DNA of 61,609 bases from an uncultured Lachnospiraceae bacterium (GCA_910577275.1 CAJTMW010000005.1:1-61609); one strand, 5' to 3'. Positions 1-8,195 are shown, numbered from the stretch's first letter. Program-made: numbers and translations. The notes: generated by a model not told the origin, from the sequence alone.

Positions 1-336
1 GTAAAGGAACTTTCGCGGCTTGCCGAAGCGAATGAAGGTAATGTGGAGCTCCAGACAATCTATGCAAAGGGTCTGTATAACCTGAGCTGTGAGCAGGAGC
101 TGCCGGAGCTAAAAGAGACGGTAAAGGAACTTTCGCGGCTTGCCGAAGCGAATGAAGGTAATGTGGAGCTCCAGATAGACTATGCAATAGGGCTGCTGGG
201 CCTGTTATGTAAACAGGAGAAGCCGGAGAGAGAAGAGACGGTAGAGGAACTGGCGCGACTAGCCGCAGTAAATAGGGAGAATGCTCAAATTCAGGCAATA
301 TATACAAAGGTAATGGATATATTTGGTTTGGACTGA
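1..336 (+). CDS. 3' end of a TPR-like 40-residue-repeat protein (partial)
   Basis: The reading frame is open from the first base of the window and ends at TGA 334-336, so only the C-terminal 111 residues are present. It is built from 40-residue repeats beginning V[KE]EL[SA]RLA: units start at about codons 1, 41 and 81. Units 1 and 2 are almost identical at DNA level over their first 55 bases (1-55 and 121-175), which indicates recent unit duplication. The helical spacing resembles tetratricopeptide or Sel1-like repeats that mediate protein-protein contacts, but I cannot assign a partner. A terminator hairpin follows at 404-446. Confidence 0.7.
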   Translation, partial: VKELSRLAEANEGNVELQTIYAKGLYNLSCEQELPELKETVKELSRLAEANEGNVELQIDYAIGLLGLLCKQEKPEREETVEELARLAAVNRENAQIQAIYTKVMDIFGLD

Positions 337-403
337 AAGTTATAAATACTTAAATGTTGTATTTGCTAAATATGAGAAGGCTTTGAATGAAACAATCTGA
401 TAT

Positions 404-446
404 AAATAAAGGCAGAATACGTATGTGGTTCGGGCCTTTATTTTTT
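404..446 (+). terminator. Rho-independent terminator after the repeat protein
   Basis: Arms AAATAAAGGC (404-413) and GCCTTTATTT (434-443) are perfectly complementary and run into a T tract to 446. It lies about 70 bp after the stop of the repeat protein. The 447-612 stretch downstream holds nothing I recognise. Confidence 0.7.
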
Positions 447-612
447 GGTATATATTCATCGCCCAGAGATTTATTTTAAGCATTACCCATTTCATTTATC
501 TGAAAATTTTATCAGATAGCCACCCATAATCATATCTATTTTCAGATTTATTTCCTATCATTATGAGTGTATTTTCGAAATGGTTTTTATTATGATATAT
601 ACAGGATTTAAA

Positions 613-2001
613 TTATAGTGTTTCTCGGTTTTTGTCCGAAGTTTTAGAAATTCGGTGTGTTTCAACGGGAGCAGAATCCATATATTGGGAAATTACATCT
701 TTCAGATGCCGCAGTTCTTTCAGGGATTTTTCTATAGCTTTGTATTTCGCAAGAAAGATTTTCCGTTGATTTTCCATTTCCTGATAGTCTTTACGTACCT
801 CATCAGGATTGACTTTGGAAGGCTCAAGCCCGAAGCGTTTTAATTCATTTTTGGCGCCGTCGTAGAGAATCAGTTTTGATTCATATTTTCTGAAAACGGA
901 TTCTTTATTCTGGGCTTTTGTGTATCTGGTATGGAAGGGGCGGTTCTCGGCATACTGTTCCGCATATTTCAGAATCAGCGCATGGCGGCGGAGCTTTTTT
1001 TCCAGAGAAACAGTTTTGGTTTTAGCCGTTGAAGACTGCTCTGAAAGGGTGGCAAGCCGTGTTTCAAGTTCTTCCATGGAGTGTAATCCGAGCTGCTCCA
1101 TGGAGACGTATGCCTGTGCGGCGAGTTTGAGGTTTTGTTTGTCGGCCCATTTCTGCAGGGCGGCGTTATTGGCATATTTTTCATCGGCGGAGGTATCGAT
1201 GATATTATGGATTCCTCTGGAATGGAGCATTTTATTAGCAAGTTCCTGTCCTTTGTTTTCTATCCGTTCCCGGATGCGCTCTTTTGTATAATCCTTTCCT
1301 AGCGTTTTTTCCCGGCCGCGGACAAAGTATTTCTGGCCCTGGGGGCGGAATTTGATGTATTTACCTGAATTATGGAAGCCTGAGTTTTCAATGTCATAGC
1401 CTTTTGACGCCATGATTTCCAGAAATTTTTCATAGGTGGAGGCCTTTTTTATGGAGTCATTGATATCCGCTTTTACCTGATGTTTCCATGAATTATTATT
1501 TTGGTTTTCCATCCATTCTTTATAAGATTTCCCTTTCCGGCCGGAATCGGGGATGACGGACAGGTTATGTTCACGGCACAGGCTGTCGCTGAGCTTCCGT
1601 ATATTGTAGTAGGTTTGTTTGCAGTCATGGTATTTTTTATGGTCAATGTTATCAGCAGCGCAGAAAATAATATGGTTATGTATGTGCCCTTTATCAATGT
1701 GGGTGGACACAATATAAGAATATTTATTCTGAAGAAGTTTCTCAGCGAGCTCGTTTCCTATCTGATGGGCTTCTTCATAGCTTACCTCTCCGGGGAAAAA
1801 AGACTGGATAAGATGGTAAGCTTTATTTTTGTCAGCCCGGCTGGTTTTGGACAGGGCGAATTCAAAGTCAAAAGAGGCTGTCTGGGGGCTGCATCCGCAG
1901 GAGGAAATCAGGATGGAACCATCTGTTTTATCAGGGGCGCATATGTAGTCTACTGCTTTATTGACGGTTGACGTGATAGCATGGATTTTTGTGTATGCCA
2001 T
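613..2001 (-). CDS. MobA-type relaxase / mobilization nuclease
   Basis: This 462-residue protein belongs to the relaxase/mobilization nuclease family, which nicks DNA at oriT and pilots the strand during conjugation. The N-terminal domain carries the metal-binding histidine cluster in HIDKGHIHNHIIF (near residue 105), the HxDxxHxHNH pattern of MOB_P enzymes. The C-terminal half is charged and probably coiled-coil. The ATG at 2001 lies inside the upstream mobC frame (52-bp overlap), which implies translational coupling. It is transcribed away from the integrase. Length and motifs look intact. Confidence 0.93.
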   Translation of the reverse strand: MAYTKIHAITSTVNKAVDYICAPDKTDGSILISSCGCSPQTASFDFEFALSKTSRADKNKAYHLIQSFFPGEVSYEEAHQIGNELAEKLLQNKYSYIVSTHIDKGHIHNHIIFCAADNIDHKKYHDCKQTYYNIRKLSDSLCREHNLSVIPDSGRKGKSYKEWMENQNNNSWKHQVKADINDSIKKASTYEKFLEIMASKGYDIENSGFHNSGKYIKFRPQGQKYFVRGREKTLGKDYTKERIRERIENKGQELANKMLHSRGIHNIIDTSADEKYANNAALQKWADKQNLKLAAQAYVSMEQLGLHSMEELETRLATLSEQSSTAKTKTVSLEKKLRRHALILKYAEQYAENRPFHTRYTKAQNKESVFRKYESKLILYDGAKNELKRFGLEPSKVNPDEVRKDYQEMENQRKIFLAKYKAIEKSLKELRHLKDVISQYMDSAPVETHRISKTSDKNRETL

Positions 2002-2291
2002 ATTTTTTCCATGAGCTCCTTTACTTCGTCGATGTCATCTTTATATATGTTTCCGGTAGTGTTTATGCGTCTGGCGATTTGGTTTAGGTTATTTCCGATT
2101 CTGGCAAGGGCGGCGTTGTATTCCTGAAGGTGGGAGTAGTCTACTTCATATACGTATCCGTATAGTATCAGGTGGCGGATGAAAGCGGATTTGCTCTGCA
2201 TCCCGGATTGGAGAAATTTGCGTTCGAGGATATATTTCTCGTCATCGTTTAAGAAGATTTTTAGTTCATTTGTCCTTGTACGGTTTGGCAT
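1950..2291 (-). CDS. mobC: MobC-like relaxosome protein
   Basis: This is a 113-residue protein starting MPNRTRTNELKIFLNDDEK and containing the ARIGNNLNQIARRINTTGN signature of MobC-family mobilization proteins. These proteins bind near oriT as ribbon-helix-helix dimers and help the relaxase. The start at 2291 is chosen because GGAAAGGAACC lies just upstream. A longer in-frame extension to 2438 has no ribosome site and an unconvincing sequence. Its end overlaps the relaxase start. An origin of transfer would be expected upstream, in 2292-2460, but I cannot point to a nick site. Confidence 0.88.
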   Translation of the reverse strand: MPNRTRTNELKIFLNDDEKYILERKFLQSGMQSKSAFIRHLILYGYVYEVDYSHLQEYNAALARIGNNLNQIARRINTTGNIYKDDIDEVKELMEKIWHTQKSMLSRQPSIKQ

Positions 2292-2773
2292 GGGTATGGT
2301 TCCTTTCCTGATTTTGACAGTGGTGTGTGTTGGCTTTAATTTGTAAAAAGGGGGGCAGGGGGATTTCCCCCTGTGTATCAAAATGCTGAGCTTTCCCGTG
2401 AGGGGGAGTTCAGTATTTTGTGGCCTGTGTGGGAACACAGGCAGTGCTTGCTATTCTGGTAAGCGGTAGAAAAAGAAGAGGAATTGCCAGTAAAAAAAGC
2501 TGCTAAAGGAGCTCCGGGGACATTCGGAACTACGATAGCAGCTAAAAATTTTTTAATAGATTTATCCAAAATTATTTTATCAGCAGAAAAGGTGTGAGTC
2601 AAGGAGGGATTGCTGCTTATTTAAAGCGTTTATTTATTGTATTTGTTTCACTCCGGTTTTCTGTTTTGCCAAAAAGAAGGAGGTTTTTCAGAAAGGTTCC
2701 CCCAGAGGGGAAGTTACTTTTTTTACAATAGGAGCACTTGGAAAATTAATTTATGCAGGGAAGGGGGTGAAGT
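2292..2773. other. Intergenic region with a gene remnant and a hairpin; candidate oriT area
   Basis: No intact gene is present. On the plus strand 2463-2597 is an open, coding-looking stretch (ends KIILSAEKV then TGA) preceded directly by a stop and lacking a start, so it looks like the tail of a decayed gene. A TTCCCC/GGGGAA hairpin at 2697-2712 followed by a T run to 2723 is terminator-like. The section next to mobC (2292-2460) is where an oriT would be expected, but none was identified. Confidence 0.4.
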
Positions 2774-3112
2774 ATGTTAGACAATGCATTTCAGAGACGC
2801 AAAGAGATTGAGCGTATGCTTCTGTCAGGGAAAAAATTAACGGTTCCGGAGCTGATGCAGAGGTATGGCGTTGGGAAAAAGGCCATAAGGCGGGATTTTG
2901 AAATCATAAATGAGGAGCTTCCGTTAATGAGCAAGCAGGGATATGGCGGGGGATTTTATCTTATGAAAGGTCCCGGCAGGTTTCAAAATTCTATGACGCA
3001 GGAGCAGCTGAAATGCTTAAGGGAAGTTGCAGAGATTTGTTCGGAAAGCCAGAAGGAAATAATCCGGCTTATTATAAAGGAGTTTGGCCCGTATTTAAGG
3101 GAAAATAAATGA
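2774..3112 (+). CDS. DeoR/HTH_11-type DNA-binding protein
   Basis: This 112-residue protein has an N-terminal winged helix-turn-helix of the DeoR-like kind (about residues 5-60; VPELMQRYGVGKKAIRRDFE is the recognition region) and a short C-terminal helical part. It lacks the sugar-phosphate or WYL sensing domain of full-length relatives, so its effector is unclear. It probably regulates the mobilizable element. GGGAAGGGGGTG supplies a strong ribosome site before ATG 2774. Confidence 0.75.
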   Translation: MLDNAFQRRKEIERMLLSGKKLTVPELMQRYGVGKKAIRRDFEIINEELPLMSKQGYGGGFYLMKGPGRFQNSMTQEQLKCLREVAEICSESQKEIIRLIIKEFGPYLRENK

Positions 3113-3616
3113 GCGTTGTCATTCTTATAAAGCATATAAATCCACTGATACGATAGCCGGTGTATCTATATGTTTTTTGGGCTGACAGGTCCAAAGAGAT
3201 TTATCCAATGCACATTGACAATTTCATAGGTTAATGCATACGGGACGTGTGGGATATGTGGAGCCACTATGCGGACACGCCAAGAGAAGCCTGTTTCTGT
3301 TTTTGGATGGAGGTGTATACAAGGAAATACTGAAAATTGGTATTGAAGTTAAGGCGGGGAGCGGTAGGATGTCGGGCAAAATGTGTAGCAGTTACACGGG
3401 GCGATGAGGCATATTTTTGATAATGATACTTCCGGAGGAATCCGGTCAGTTTAAGTGACGGTGCAAGACCGATGTGGGCAGTGTAATGAGCTGTCACCTG
3501 TATGGATTTTTATATCTTTCAATAAAAGCATATACCGTTATGGAATGTGTTTTTATTGGAAGATATACCAAAACGCAGTAAGGGAAAAAGAATTGTCTTT
3601 AGGAAGGAGGTCAGGG
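3113..3616. other. Long intergenic region, no gene recognised
   Basis: About 500 bp separate the HTH gene from the DUF6462 gene. Open frames in it are short and do not resemble known proteins. The start of the longest plus-strand frame (3455) lies upstream of the better DUF6462 start. I see no clear hairpin terminator or promoter that I would defend. Confidence 0.3.
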
Positions 3617-3799
3617 ATGGAAGCGAAAGTTAAAAAGAGTGATTTCATCAGATATGATGAAGGAGCGGAAAGATATTCAATGAGTAAGCACAGTTTTATG
3701 AAACTGGCGCAGGAAGCTCATGCGGTGTATAAGATTAACCGTATTACCCTTGTGAGCGTGCCAATTTTTGAAGAATATCTGGAATCTTTTCATGTGTAG
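3617..3799 (+). CDS. DUF6462 family protein (excisionase-like)
   Basis: A 60-residue protein (MEAKVKKSDFIRYDEGAERY... ending EEYLESFHV) recognisable as the DUF6462 family common in Lachnospiraceae mobile elements. It resembles small helix-turn-helix excisionases: SMSKHSFMKLAQEAHAVYK would form the helix pair and the terminal strand would form the wing. The ATG at 3617 is preceded by AAGGAGGTCAGGG, whereas an upstream in-frame start at 3455 has no ribosome site. Placement before the integrase suggests a role in recombination directionality. That is inference from position and family. Confidence 0.75.
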   Translation: MEAKVKKSDFIRYDEGAERYSMSKHSFMKLAQEAHAVYKINRITLVSVPIFEEYLESFHV

Positions 3800-3827
3800 G
3801 TTTGGACAGTACAGAGGTGACAAATTG

Positions 3828-3874
3828 TTGTATATCAAAAAATGATTGACTTTTTGATATACAAGTAGTATGAT
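3828..3874 (+). promoter_or_regulatory. Sigma-A promoter with embedded perfect inverted-repeat operator
   Basis: TTGACT (3846-3851), a 17-bp spacer and TATGAT (3869-3874) form a near-consensus promoter. A perfect 14-bp inverted repeat, TTGTATATCAAAAA at 3828-3841 and TTTTTGATATACAA at 3851-3864, surrounds the -35 box with 9 bp between the arms. A repressor bound there would block RNA polymerase. It controls the 61-aa gene and probably the integrase. Confidence 0.8.
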
Positions 3875-3907
3875 ATTAGTGAGATTATGAAAGGCAGGTG
3901 ATGGCGG

Positions 3908-4093
3908 GTGGCAAGGACGGGCAGACCGAGGTTGGAAAACCCGAGAAGTGAAGGCGTTTTTATCCGCCTCACGAAAGGCGAGCATACAGACATAACAGAA
4001 TATGCCAGCAATCATAATCTGACCATAACACAGACACTCGTTCAGGGATTTAACAAACTGCGTGAGCAGGAAGAAAAGGAAAAGAACGGGTAA
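3908..4093 (+). CDS. Small CopG/Arc-like DNA-binding protein
   Basis: A 61-residue protein beginning with GTG at 3908 (MARTGRPRLENPRSEGVFIR...). The basic N-terminus, a beta strand (GVFIRLT) and two helices (EHTDITEYASNHN and TITQTLVQGFNKLREQ) fit a ribbon-helix-helix fold. Family assignment is from pattern only. It sits directly behind a promoter with a 14-bp inverted repeat, so it is a good candidate for the repressor of its own operon with the integrase 45 bp downstream. Confidence 0.65.
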   Translation: MARTGRPRLENPRSEGVFIRLTKGEHTDITEYASNHNLTITQTLVQGFNKLREQEEKEKNG

Positions 4094-4138
4094 TGGCATT
4101 TGTGACCTCTTTCTGTTTAAAAAGGAAGGTGGTGCATC

Positions 4139-5371
4139 ATGTCAAAATCACGGAAAGATTTAAAAGGCAGAGTATTAAGGAAGGGTGAGAGTCAAAGGAA
4201 AAGCGACAAAAGGTATATCTACCAATACACTGACCCAAGCGGGAAAAGACACGTTGTATATGCGAATGACCTGATGGAGTTAAGGGAGAAGGAAAAAGCC
4301 CTTGTTCGTGACCAGCTTGACGGTCTGGAAAGCTATTGCAGCGGAAAGACAACATTAAACTACGCTTTTGACAGGTACATATCAACAAAGTATGACTTAA
4401 AGGAACATACAAGGGTAAATTACAAGTATATGTATGACCATTATGTCAGGGACACGTTCGGAAAAAGGATTATTAATGATATAAAATATTCCGATGTGAG
4501 ATTTTTTTACTACTCACTGTTGAACGAAATGGGATTGCAGGCAAATACACTGGATAATATCCATACTGTTTTGCACCCAACCTTTCAGATGGCAGTCAGG
4601 GATGATGTGATACGTAATAATCCGGCAAGTGGTGTAATGGCAGAGATAAAGAAGAAAGACGGGAAGAATAAAGGCATCAGGCATGCACTTACGTTGGAAC
4701 AGCAAAGGGCATTTTTGAACTACATAGCTGAGAGTCCGGTGTATTGTCATTGGCTGCCGTTATTCACAGCTCTTTTTGGAACCGGCTGCCGCATCGGAGA
4801 AATGATAGGTCTGCGTTGGGAGGATTTAGACTACGATAATAAGACTATCAGTATTAATCATACAGCGATTTACAGGGTAATGGAGAATGGGAAAAGTGAA
4901 TTTCATATCTCCACACCCAAAACTAATGCCGGGGTGCGTATCATACCGATGATGGAAGCTGTTGAGAAGGCTTTTCGGGATGAGTATGAAGCGCAGAAAG
5001 AAAGCGGTTTTAATGTGCAGGTTGTTGATGGGATGAGTGGTTTTATCTTCTGCAATAAGGACGGAATTATTCATAAGCCGAATGTAATCAACCATGCAAT
5101 TAAACGGATATACGAAGCCTACAACGCGGAAGAAATTATTAAGGCAAAACGGGAGGGCAGACGCCCGGTATTGATTCCCCATTTTTCATGTCACCACATC
5201 AGGCATACATTTTGCACGAGGTTTTGTGAAAATGAAACAAATCTCAAGGTGATTCAGAGTATCATGGGACATGCGAATATAGAAACCACGATGGATATAT
5301 ATGCAGAGGCAACAGATACGAAGAAAAGGGAAGCAATCAAAGCTCTGGAAAAGAATAGTGATATTTTTTAG
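4139..5371 (+). CDS. int: Tyrosine recombinase / integrase, Tn916 type
   Basis: This 410-residue site-specific recombinase integrates and excises the element. It has an N-terminal arm-binding region (about 1-65), a SAM-like core-binding domain (about 70-175) and a catalytic domain. The catalytic residues are visible: R in GTGCRIGEMIGLRW, H-R in HHIRHTFCTR, H in IMGHANIETT and the nucleophile Y in DIYAEATD. Length is normal for the Tn916 group and the frame is intact. AAGGAAGGTGGTG precedes ATG 4139. It is the last gene of the element, next to the presumed right end. Confidence 0.95.
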   Translation: MSKSRKDLKGRVLRKGESQRKSDKRYIYQYTDPSGKRHVVYANDLMELREKEKALVRDQLDGLESYCSGKTTLNYAFDRYISTKYDLKEHTRVNYKYMYDHYVRDTFGKRIINDIKYSDVRFFYYSLLNEMGLQANTLDNIHTVLHPTFQMAVRDDVIRNNPASGVMAEIKKKDGKNKGIRHALTLEQQRAFLNYIAESPVYCHWLPLFTALFGTGCRIGEMIGLRWEDLDYDNKTISINHTAIYRVMENGKSEFHISTPKTNAGVRIIPMMEAVEKAFRDEYEAQKESGFNVQVVDGMSGFIFCNKDGIIHKPNVINHAIKRIYEAYNAEEIIKAKREGRRPVLIPHFSCHHIRHTFCTRFCENETNLKVIQSIMGHANIETTMDIYAEATDTKKREAIKALEKNSDIF

Positions 5372-5454
5372 GAAGAAGTCCTTGGGAGGGGCGATTCCTG
5401 AAATGTACCTGACATCAAAAGAAAGAAAATACATCAAAAAGATATCAAATTTAT

Positions 5455-5542
5455 GGACTTTGGTGGACTAGTGTGGATTGATGTTATATGGTGAAAACCG
5501 AGGAAATAAGCGCAGTTGCTCTTATTTGGACTAAGGCGGATT
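5455..5542 (+). repeat. Phased GGA[CT]T repeats after the integrase (candidate arm-type sites)
   Basis: GGACT/GGATT pentamers recur at exact 10-bp steps: 5455, 5465 and 5475, then again at 5528 and 5538. One-turn phasing close to an integrase-proximal end is what arm-type integrase binding sites look like. The assignment is inferred from position; no core att site was found. Confidence 0.45.
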
Positions 5543-5624
5543 GAGTGAGTGAATGTTCCCGACAATGAAGTCGCTCGACAAATAAAGCCAGTGTTTATGC
5601 GGGTTTGCGGCACTTTCATTAAGG

Positions 5625-5977
5625 GTTTGACATTATCTTTTATGTGCGTATGAAAGACGGTATCTGGCAGGTGATTGTGAATTTAGAGGCACAAAAAGAT
5701 AACCCGACAGGCTGCCATATCCTGAACAGAGCAGTCTTTTATGTGAGCCGCCTTGTTTCCTCGCAGAAGGAACGGGATTTTGTCAATCACCGTCTGCTGA
5801 GTACGTTGCTTTCGGCGGAATTGACCGTTGATGAGAAATTAGGGATAACACTTTAGCAGATGTTATAATGACCATGTATGAGAATAATTTTACGCTTGAA
5901 CAGATAGCCGTTGCGACAAAAAAAGCGTAGAGGAAGTTAGTGCTATCATCAAAAAGCGTGAGCCTGTACTGGCATAA
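5625..5977 (+). pseudogene. Rpn-family nuclease/transposase remnant, multiply deleted
   Basis: The sequence matches the intact gene at 18064-19044: bases 5625-5855 correspond to the segment starting at the FDIIFYVRMKDGI motif. The 5' half is missing. About 200 bp between the DFVN and LLSTLLS motifs are deleted. The region after DEKLGI is shortened and out of frame. The end (...KKREPVLA equivalent, stop 5975-5977) is still recognisable. The product cannot be functional. Confidence 0.85.
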
Positions 5978-6006
5978 TCACAGCAACTTAATAACATAAG
6001 CAGTAA

Positions 6007-6052
6007 AGCAGTGAATTGTTTTTATTTAGAGAAAACAATTCGCTGCTTTTTC
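6007..6052 (+). terminator. Terminator hairpin (copy 1 of the Rpn 3' block)
   Basis: A 16-bp stem with one G-T pair (6007-6022 with 6032-6047) is followed by a T tract. A near-identical hairpin lies behind the intact Rpn gene at 19074-19118, so it belongs to the duplicated block. Confidence 0.8.
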
Positions 6053-6126
6053 TGTTTTCGGGAAGAAAGATAGTCATAACAGATTGTCTTTTTTTCGTGC
6101 AAAGAAAGAAAAATCAAATAGGCAGA

Positions 6127-6267
6127 TACAAAAACTACCTCTCCACCATGTCAAAATTCCATAATTACAGTTTTAACAATACGCTTCTGATAAACTTACA
6201 ACGTCCCGGCGCAAAGGTGGAAGCGGCAAACATGAAGCTGTACCTTATCGCGAAAGGTACTCCATAG
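6127..6267 (+). pseudogene. ArdC/LtrC-like antirestriction protein fragment
   Basis: The stretch encodes NYLSTMSKFHNYSFNNTLLI, the hallmark segment near the N-terminus of ArdC/LtrC-type (DUF1738-like) proteins carried by mobile elements. It continues only to a TAG at 6265-6267. The preceding part of the gene is not here; the matching upstream segment (KLEEGLKELFESEKW) survives instead at 19186-19278 in the other copy of this block. It is a decayed fragment. Confidence 0.6.
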
Positions 6268-6368
6268 CCGGTTATGCAGATTTCCATGATACAATTCCTA
6301 AATACTTGAAACGATTCGCCCAACCGCATATAATTATATGGCAGAAATGAAAGGAAGGGCAAAGAAGC

Positions 6369-7070
6369 ATGAATAAGGTTTTGGTTATTGATGATGACAA
6401 AGAGCTTTGTGCGCTTATGAAAAAATGCGTTGAGCAGGAAAACCTTGTTGCGGTTGTTGCGCATGGCGGCATAGAAGGGCTGCGGATACTGGAGGAAAAC
6501 AGGGATACCTGTTCCCTTATTATTCTTGATATTATGATGCCTGATTTGGATGGTTTTCAGGTGTTGCAGCAAATACGGCGGACAAGTAATGTTCCTGTCC
6601 TTATGCTGACCGCAAAAAGCGAAGAAGAAGATAAAGTATCCGGTCTGCGGATGGGGGCGGACGATTACCTGACAAAGCCGTTTAGCATCAACGAGCTTAT
6701 GGCGCGGGTAAATTCCTTAATCCGGCGTTATACCCTGCTTAATCCTGTTTCCGGTTCTGAAACAGACTGCATGACGTTTCAGGGGATGACGATTGACAGC
6801 CTTAACCGCCTTGTTTTTCGAGGGGATGAGCAGATTGAGCTTACGGGAAAAGAATTTGACCTGCTTATCTTTCTGGCATCAAATAAGGGCAAGGTATTTA
6901 CAAAAAAGCAGATTTATACGCAGGTCTGGGAGGAAGAATATGCTTTTGACGACAGTAATATCATGTCGTTTATCAGCAAATTGAGGAAAAAAATTGAACC
7001 GGACCCGGAGCATCCGTTTTACATTTTAACTGTCCGGGGCGTGGGCTACCGTTTTAACAGGGAGGCCTGA
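6369..7070 (+). CDS. OmpR-family response regulator, peptide-resistance module 1
   Basis: A 233-residue regulator with a receiver domain (about 1-118; phospho-acceptor D54 in ILDIMMP, K103 in LTKPF) and a C-terminal winged-helix DNA-binding domain ending in the TVRGVGYRF motif. GAAAGGAAGGG precedes ATG 6369. The kinase gene follows after 1 bp, so the two form a two-component pair. Downstream are an ABC transporter operon and three tandem 11-bp repeats at 8056-8088 that are its likely binding site. The arrangement resembles CprRK/CprABC and lantibiotic-immunity loci. Confidence 0.93.
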   Translation: MNKVLVIDDDKELCALMKKCVEQENLVAVVAHGGIEGLRILEENRDTCSLIILDIMMPDLDGFQVLQQIRRTSNVPVLMLTAKSEEEDKVSGLRMGADDYLTKPFSINELMARVNSLIRRYTLLNPVSGSETDCMTFQGMTIDSLNRLVFRGDEQIELTGKEFDLLIFLASNKGKVFTKKQIYTQVWEEEYAFDDSNIMSFISKLRKKIEPDPEHPFYILTVRGVGYRFNREA

Positions 7071-7071
7071 C

Positions 7072-7995
7072 ATGAGTTTTAATTTATTTTTACTGATTAT
7101 GTTATGCATCGCTTTGTTGGTTATCCTGTTTCTTTTTACAAAACTTGGGCGCGTACGGGAGCAATTGTCTGTTATCGAGGAAGCGCTTGAAGATATAAAA
7201 TCCGGGAACCTGAACCGCCGTATGCTGACTAAGAAAAATGATATGACAGGAAAAATCTGCTATGGAATTAATGAGATTGCAATGAACAGCCAGACGCAGC
7301 TTATCAGACAAAAACAGTCTGAACAGGCATACAAGAGGTTAATGACCAGTATTTCCCACGATGTCAAAACTCCCCTTGCTTCTCTGGTCGGTTATCTGGA
7401 AGCAATAGAATGTAAGATAGTGGCAGGAGAAGAAAAAGACGAATACGTCCATGTCGCATTTGAGAAAGCCCGTTACTTAAAGCATTTTGTGGAAAACCTC
7501 TTTGAGTGGGTGAAACTGGATTCCGGAGAACAGATTTTTCGCTTTGAGGTCCTGGATTTGAATGAAGTATCCCGGAATATCATAGCTGATTGGATTTCCG
7601 TTCTGGAAAACAGTAATTTTGAATATGAGTTTGATATTCCGGAAACGGAATACCCTATGCGTATCGATGTAAATGCTTATAGCCGTACCCTGAACAATCT
7701 GCTGCAGAATGCGCTTATCCATAGTAAGGGAAATAAAGTGATATTCCGCATTTCAGAGAATGACCGGCAAGCCCGGATTATATTGGAAGATAATGGAAAA
7801 GGAATATCCCCCGGGCATCTCCCGCATATTTTTGAAAGAATGTACCAATGCGACCAGTCACGGTCTGCAAAAGGAAACGGTCTGGGTCTGTCTATCGTAA
7901 AAGAGCTTGTGGCGGCACATAAAGGAACGATTACCGCAGAAAGCACTCCTGATAAGGGAACGATATTTACAATATTGCTTCCAAAATCCCTGTAA
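7072..7995 (+). CDS. Sensor histidine kinase, peptide-resistance module 1
   Basis: A 307-residue membrane kinase with one hydrophobic segment at residues 4-24 and no sizeable extracellular domain. A HAMP-like linker leads to a HisKA domain with the phospho-acceptor H96 in SISHDVKTPL. The HATPase domain has its N box in LNNLLQNALIHSK, G1 in DNGKGISPGH and G2 in GNGLGLSIV. Kinases of this short-sensor type in Firmicutes usually detect cell-envelope antibiotics together with their ABC transporter. Its stop codon lies within a strong terminator hairpin. Confidence 0.93.
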   Translation: MSFNLFLLIMLCIALLVILFLFTKLGRVREQLSVIEEALEDIKSGNLNRRMLTKKNDMTGKICYGINEIAMNSQTQLIRQKQSEQAYKRLMTSISHDVKTPLASLVGYLEAIECKIVAGEEKDEYVHVAFEKARYLKHFVENLFEWVKLDSGEQIFRFEVLDLNEVSRNIIADWISVLENSNFEYEFDIPETEYPMRIDVNAYSRTLNNLLQNALIHSKGNKVIFRISENDRQARIILEDNGKGISPGHLPHIFERMYQCDQSRSAKGNGLGLSIVKELVAAHKGTITAESTPDKGTIFTILLPKSL

Positions 7996-8012
7996 CAATA
8001 CAGGGATTTTTT
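7983..8012 (+). terminator. Rho-independent terminator ending the regulator/kinase unit
   Basis: AAAATCCCTGTA (7983-7994), a 4-nt loop and TACAGGGATTTT (7999-8010) form a perfect 12-bp stem ending in T residues. It overlaps the kinase stop codon and separates the two-component genes from the ABC operon. Confidence 0.9.
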
Positions 8013-8055
8013 AAGTTTTATCAAATTTCGCAAAACTGTAAAAGCATGAAAAAAG

Positions 8056-8097
8056 CAAGGTTTCGGCAAGGTTTTGGCAAGGTTGGCGTGATAGAAT
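8056..8097 (+). promoter_or_regulatory. Three tandem 11-bp repeats upstream of a -10 box (regulator operator)
   Basis: CAAGGTTTCGG (8056-8066), CAAGGTTTTGG (8067-8077) and CAAGGTTGGCG (8078-8088) abut each other. TAGAAT at 8092-8097 can serve as -10, and the -35 position falls within the repeats. Head-to-tail 11-bp repeats in place of a -35 box are typical for activation by OmpR/PhoB-type regulators, here presumably the product of 6369-7070. Confidence 0.75.
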
Positions 8098-8195
8098 GGC
8101 AAATATAAAAAAGGAGGGAAATCCTCTGCTCCTGCAAGGGTGCAAGCCATGCAGGCATGGCAGACATTTTGCTCCGCAAAACAAGGAGGATTGCA

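Larger units (their letters stand above)
613..5542. mobile_element. Integrative mobilizable element (approximate limits)
   Basis: The segment holds a relaxase and MobC on the minus strand, then regulators and a tyrosine recombinase on the plus strand as the last gene, followed by 10-bp-phased repeats. No conjugative secretion genes are present, so it would depend on a helper element for transfer. This is the usual plan of a mobilizable, not self-transmissible, element. The attachment sites were not identified: I could not find a convincing direct repeat between the 447-612 and 5372-5625 flanks, so both limits are estimates. Confidence 0.6.

Noticed and set aside
1..240. CRISPR-like or satellite repeat
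   Set aside because: The 120-bp units are in frame and code for 40-residue protein repeats.
920..1971. Plus-strand frames of 123 and 156 codons (920-1291, 1501-1971)
   Set aside because: They are antisense to the relaxase gene, whose motifs and mobC coupling are clear, and they show no ribosome site or family features.
2378..2602. 74-codon minus-strand gene upstream of mobC
   Set aside because: No ribosome site and no recognisable features; the plus strand here looks like a decayed gene end instead.
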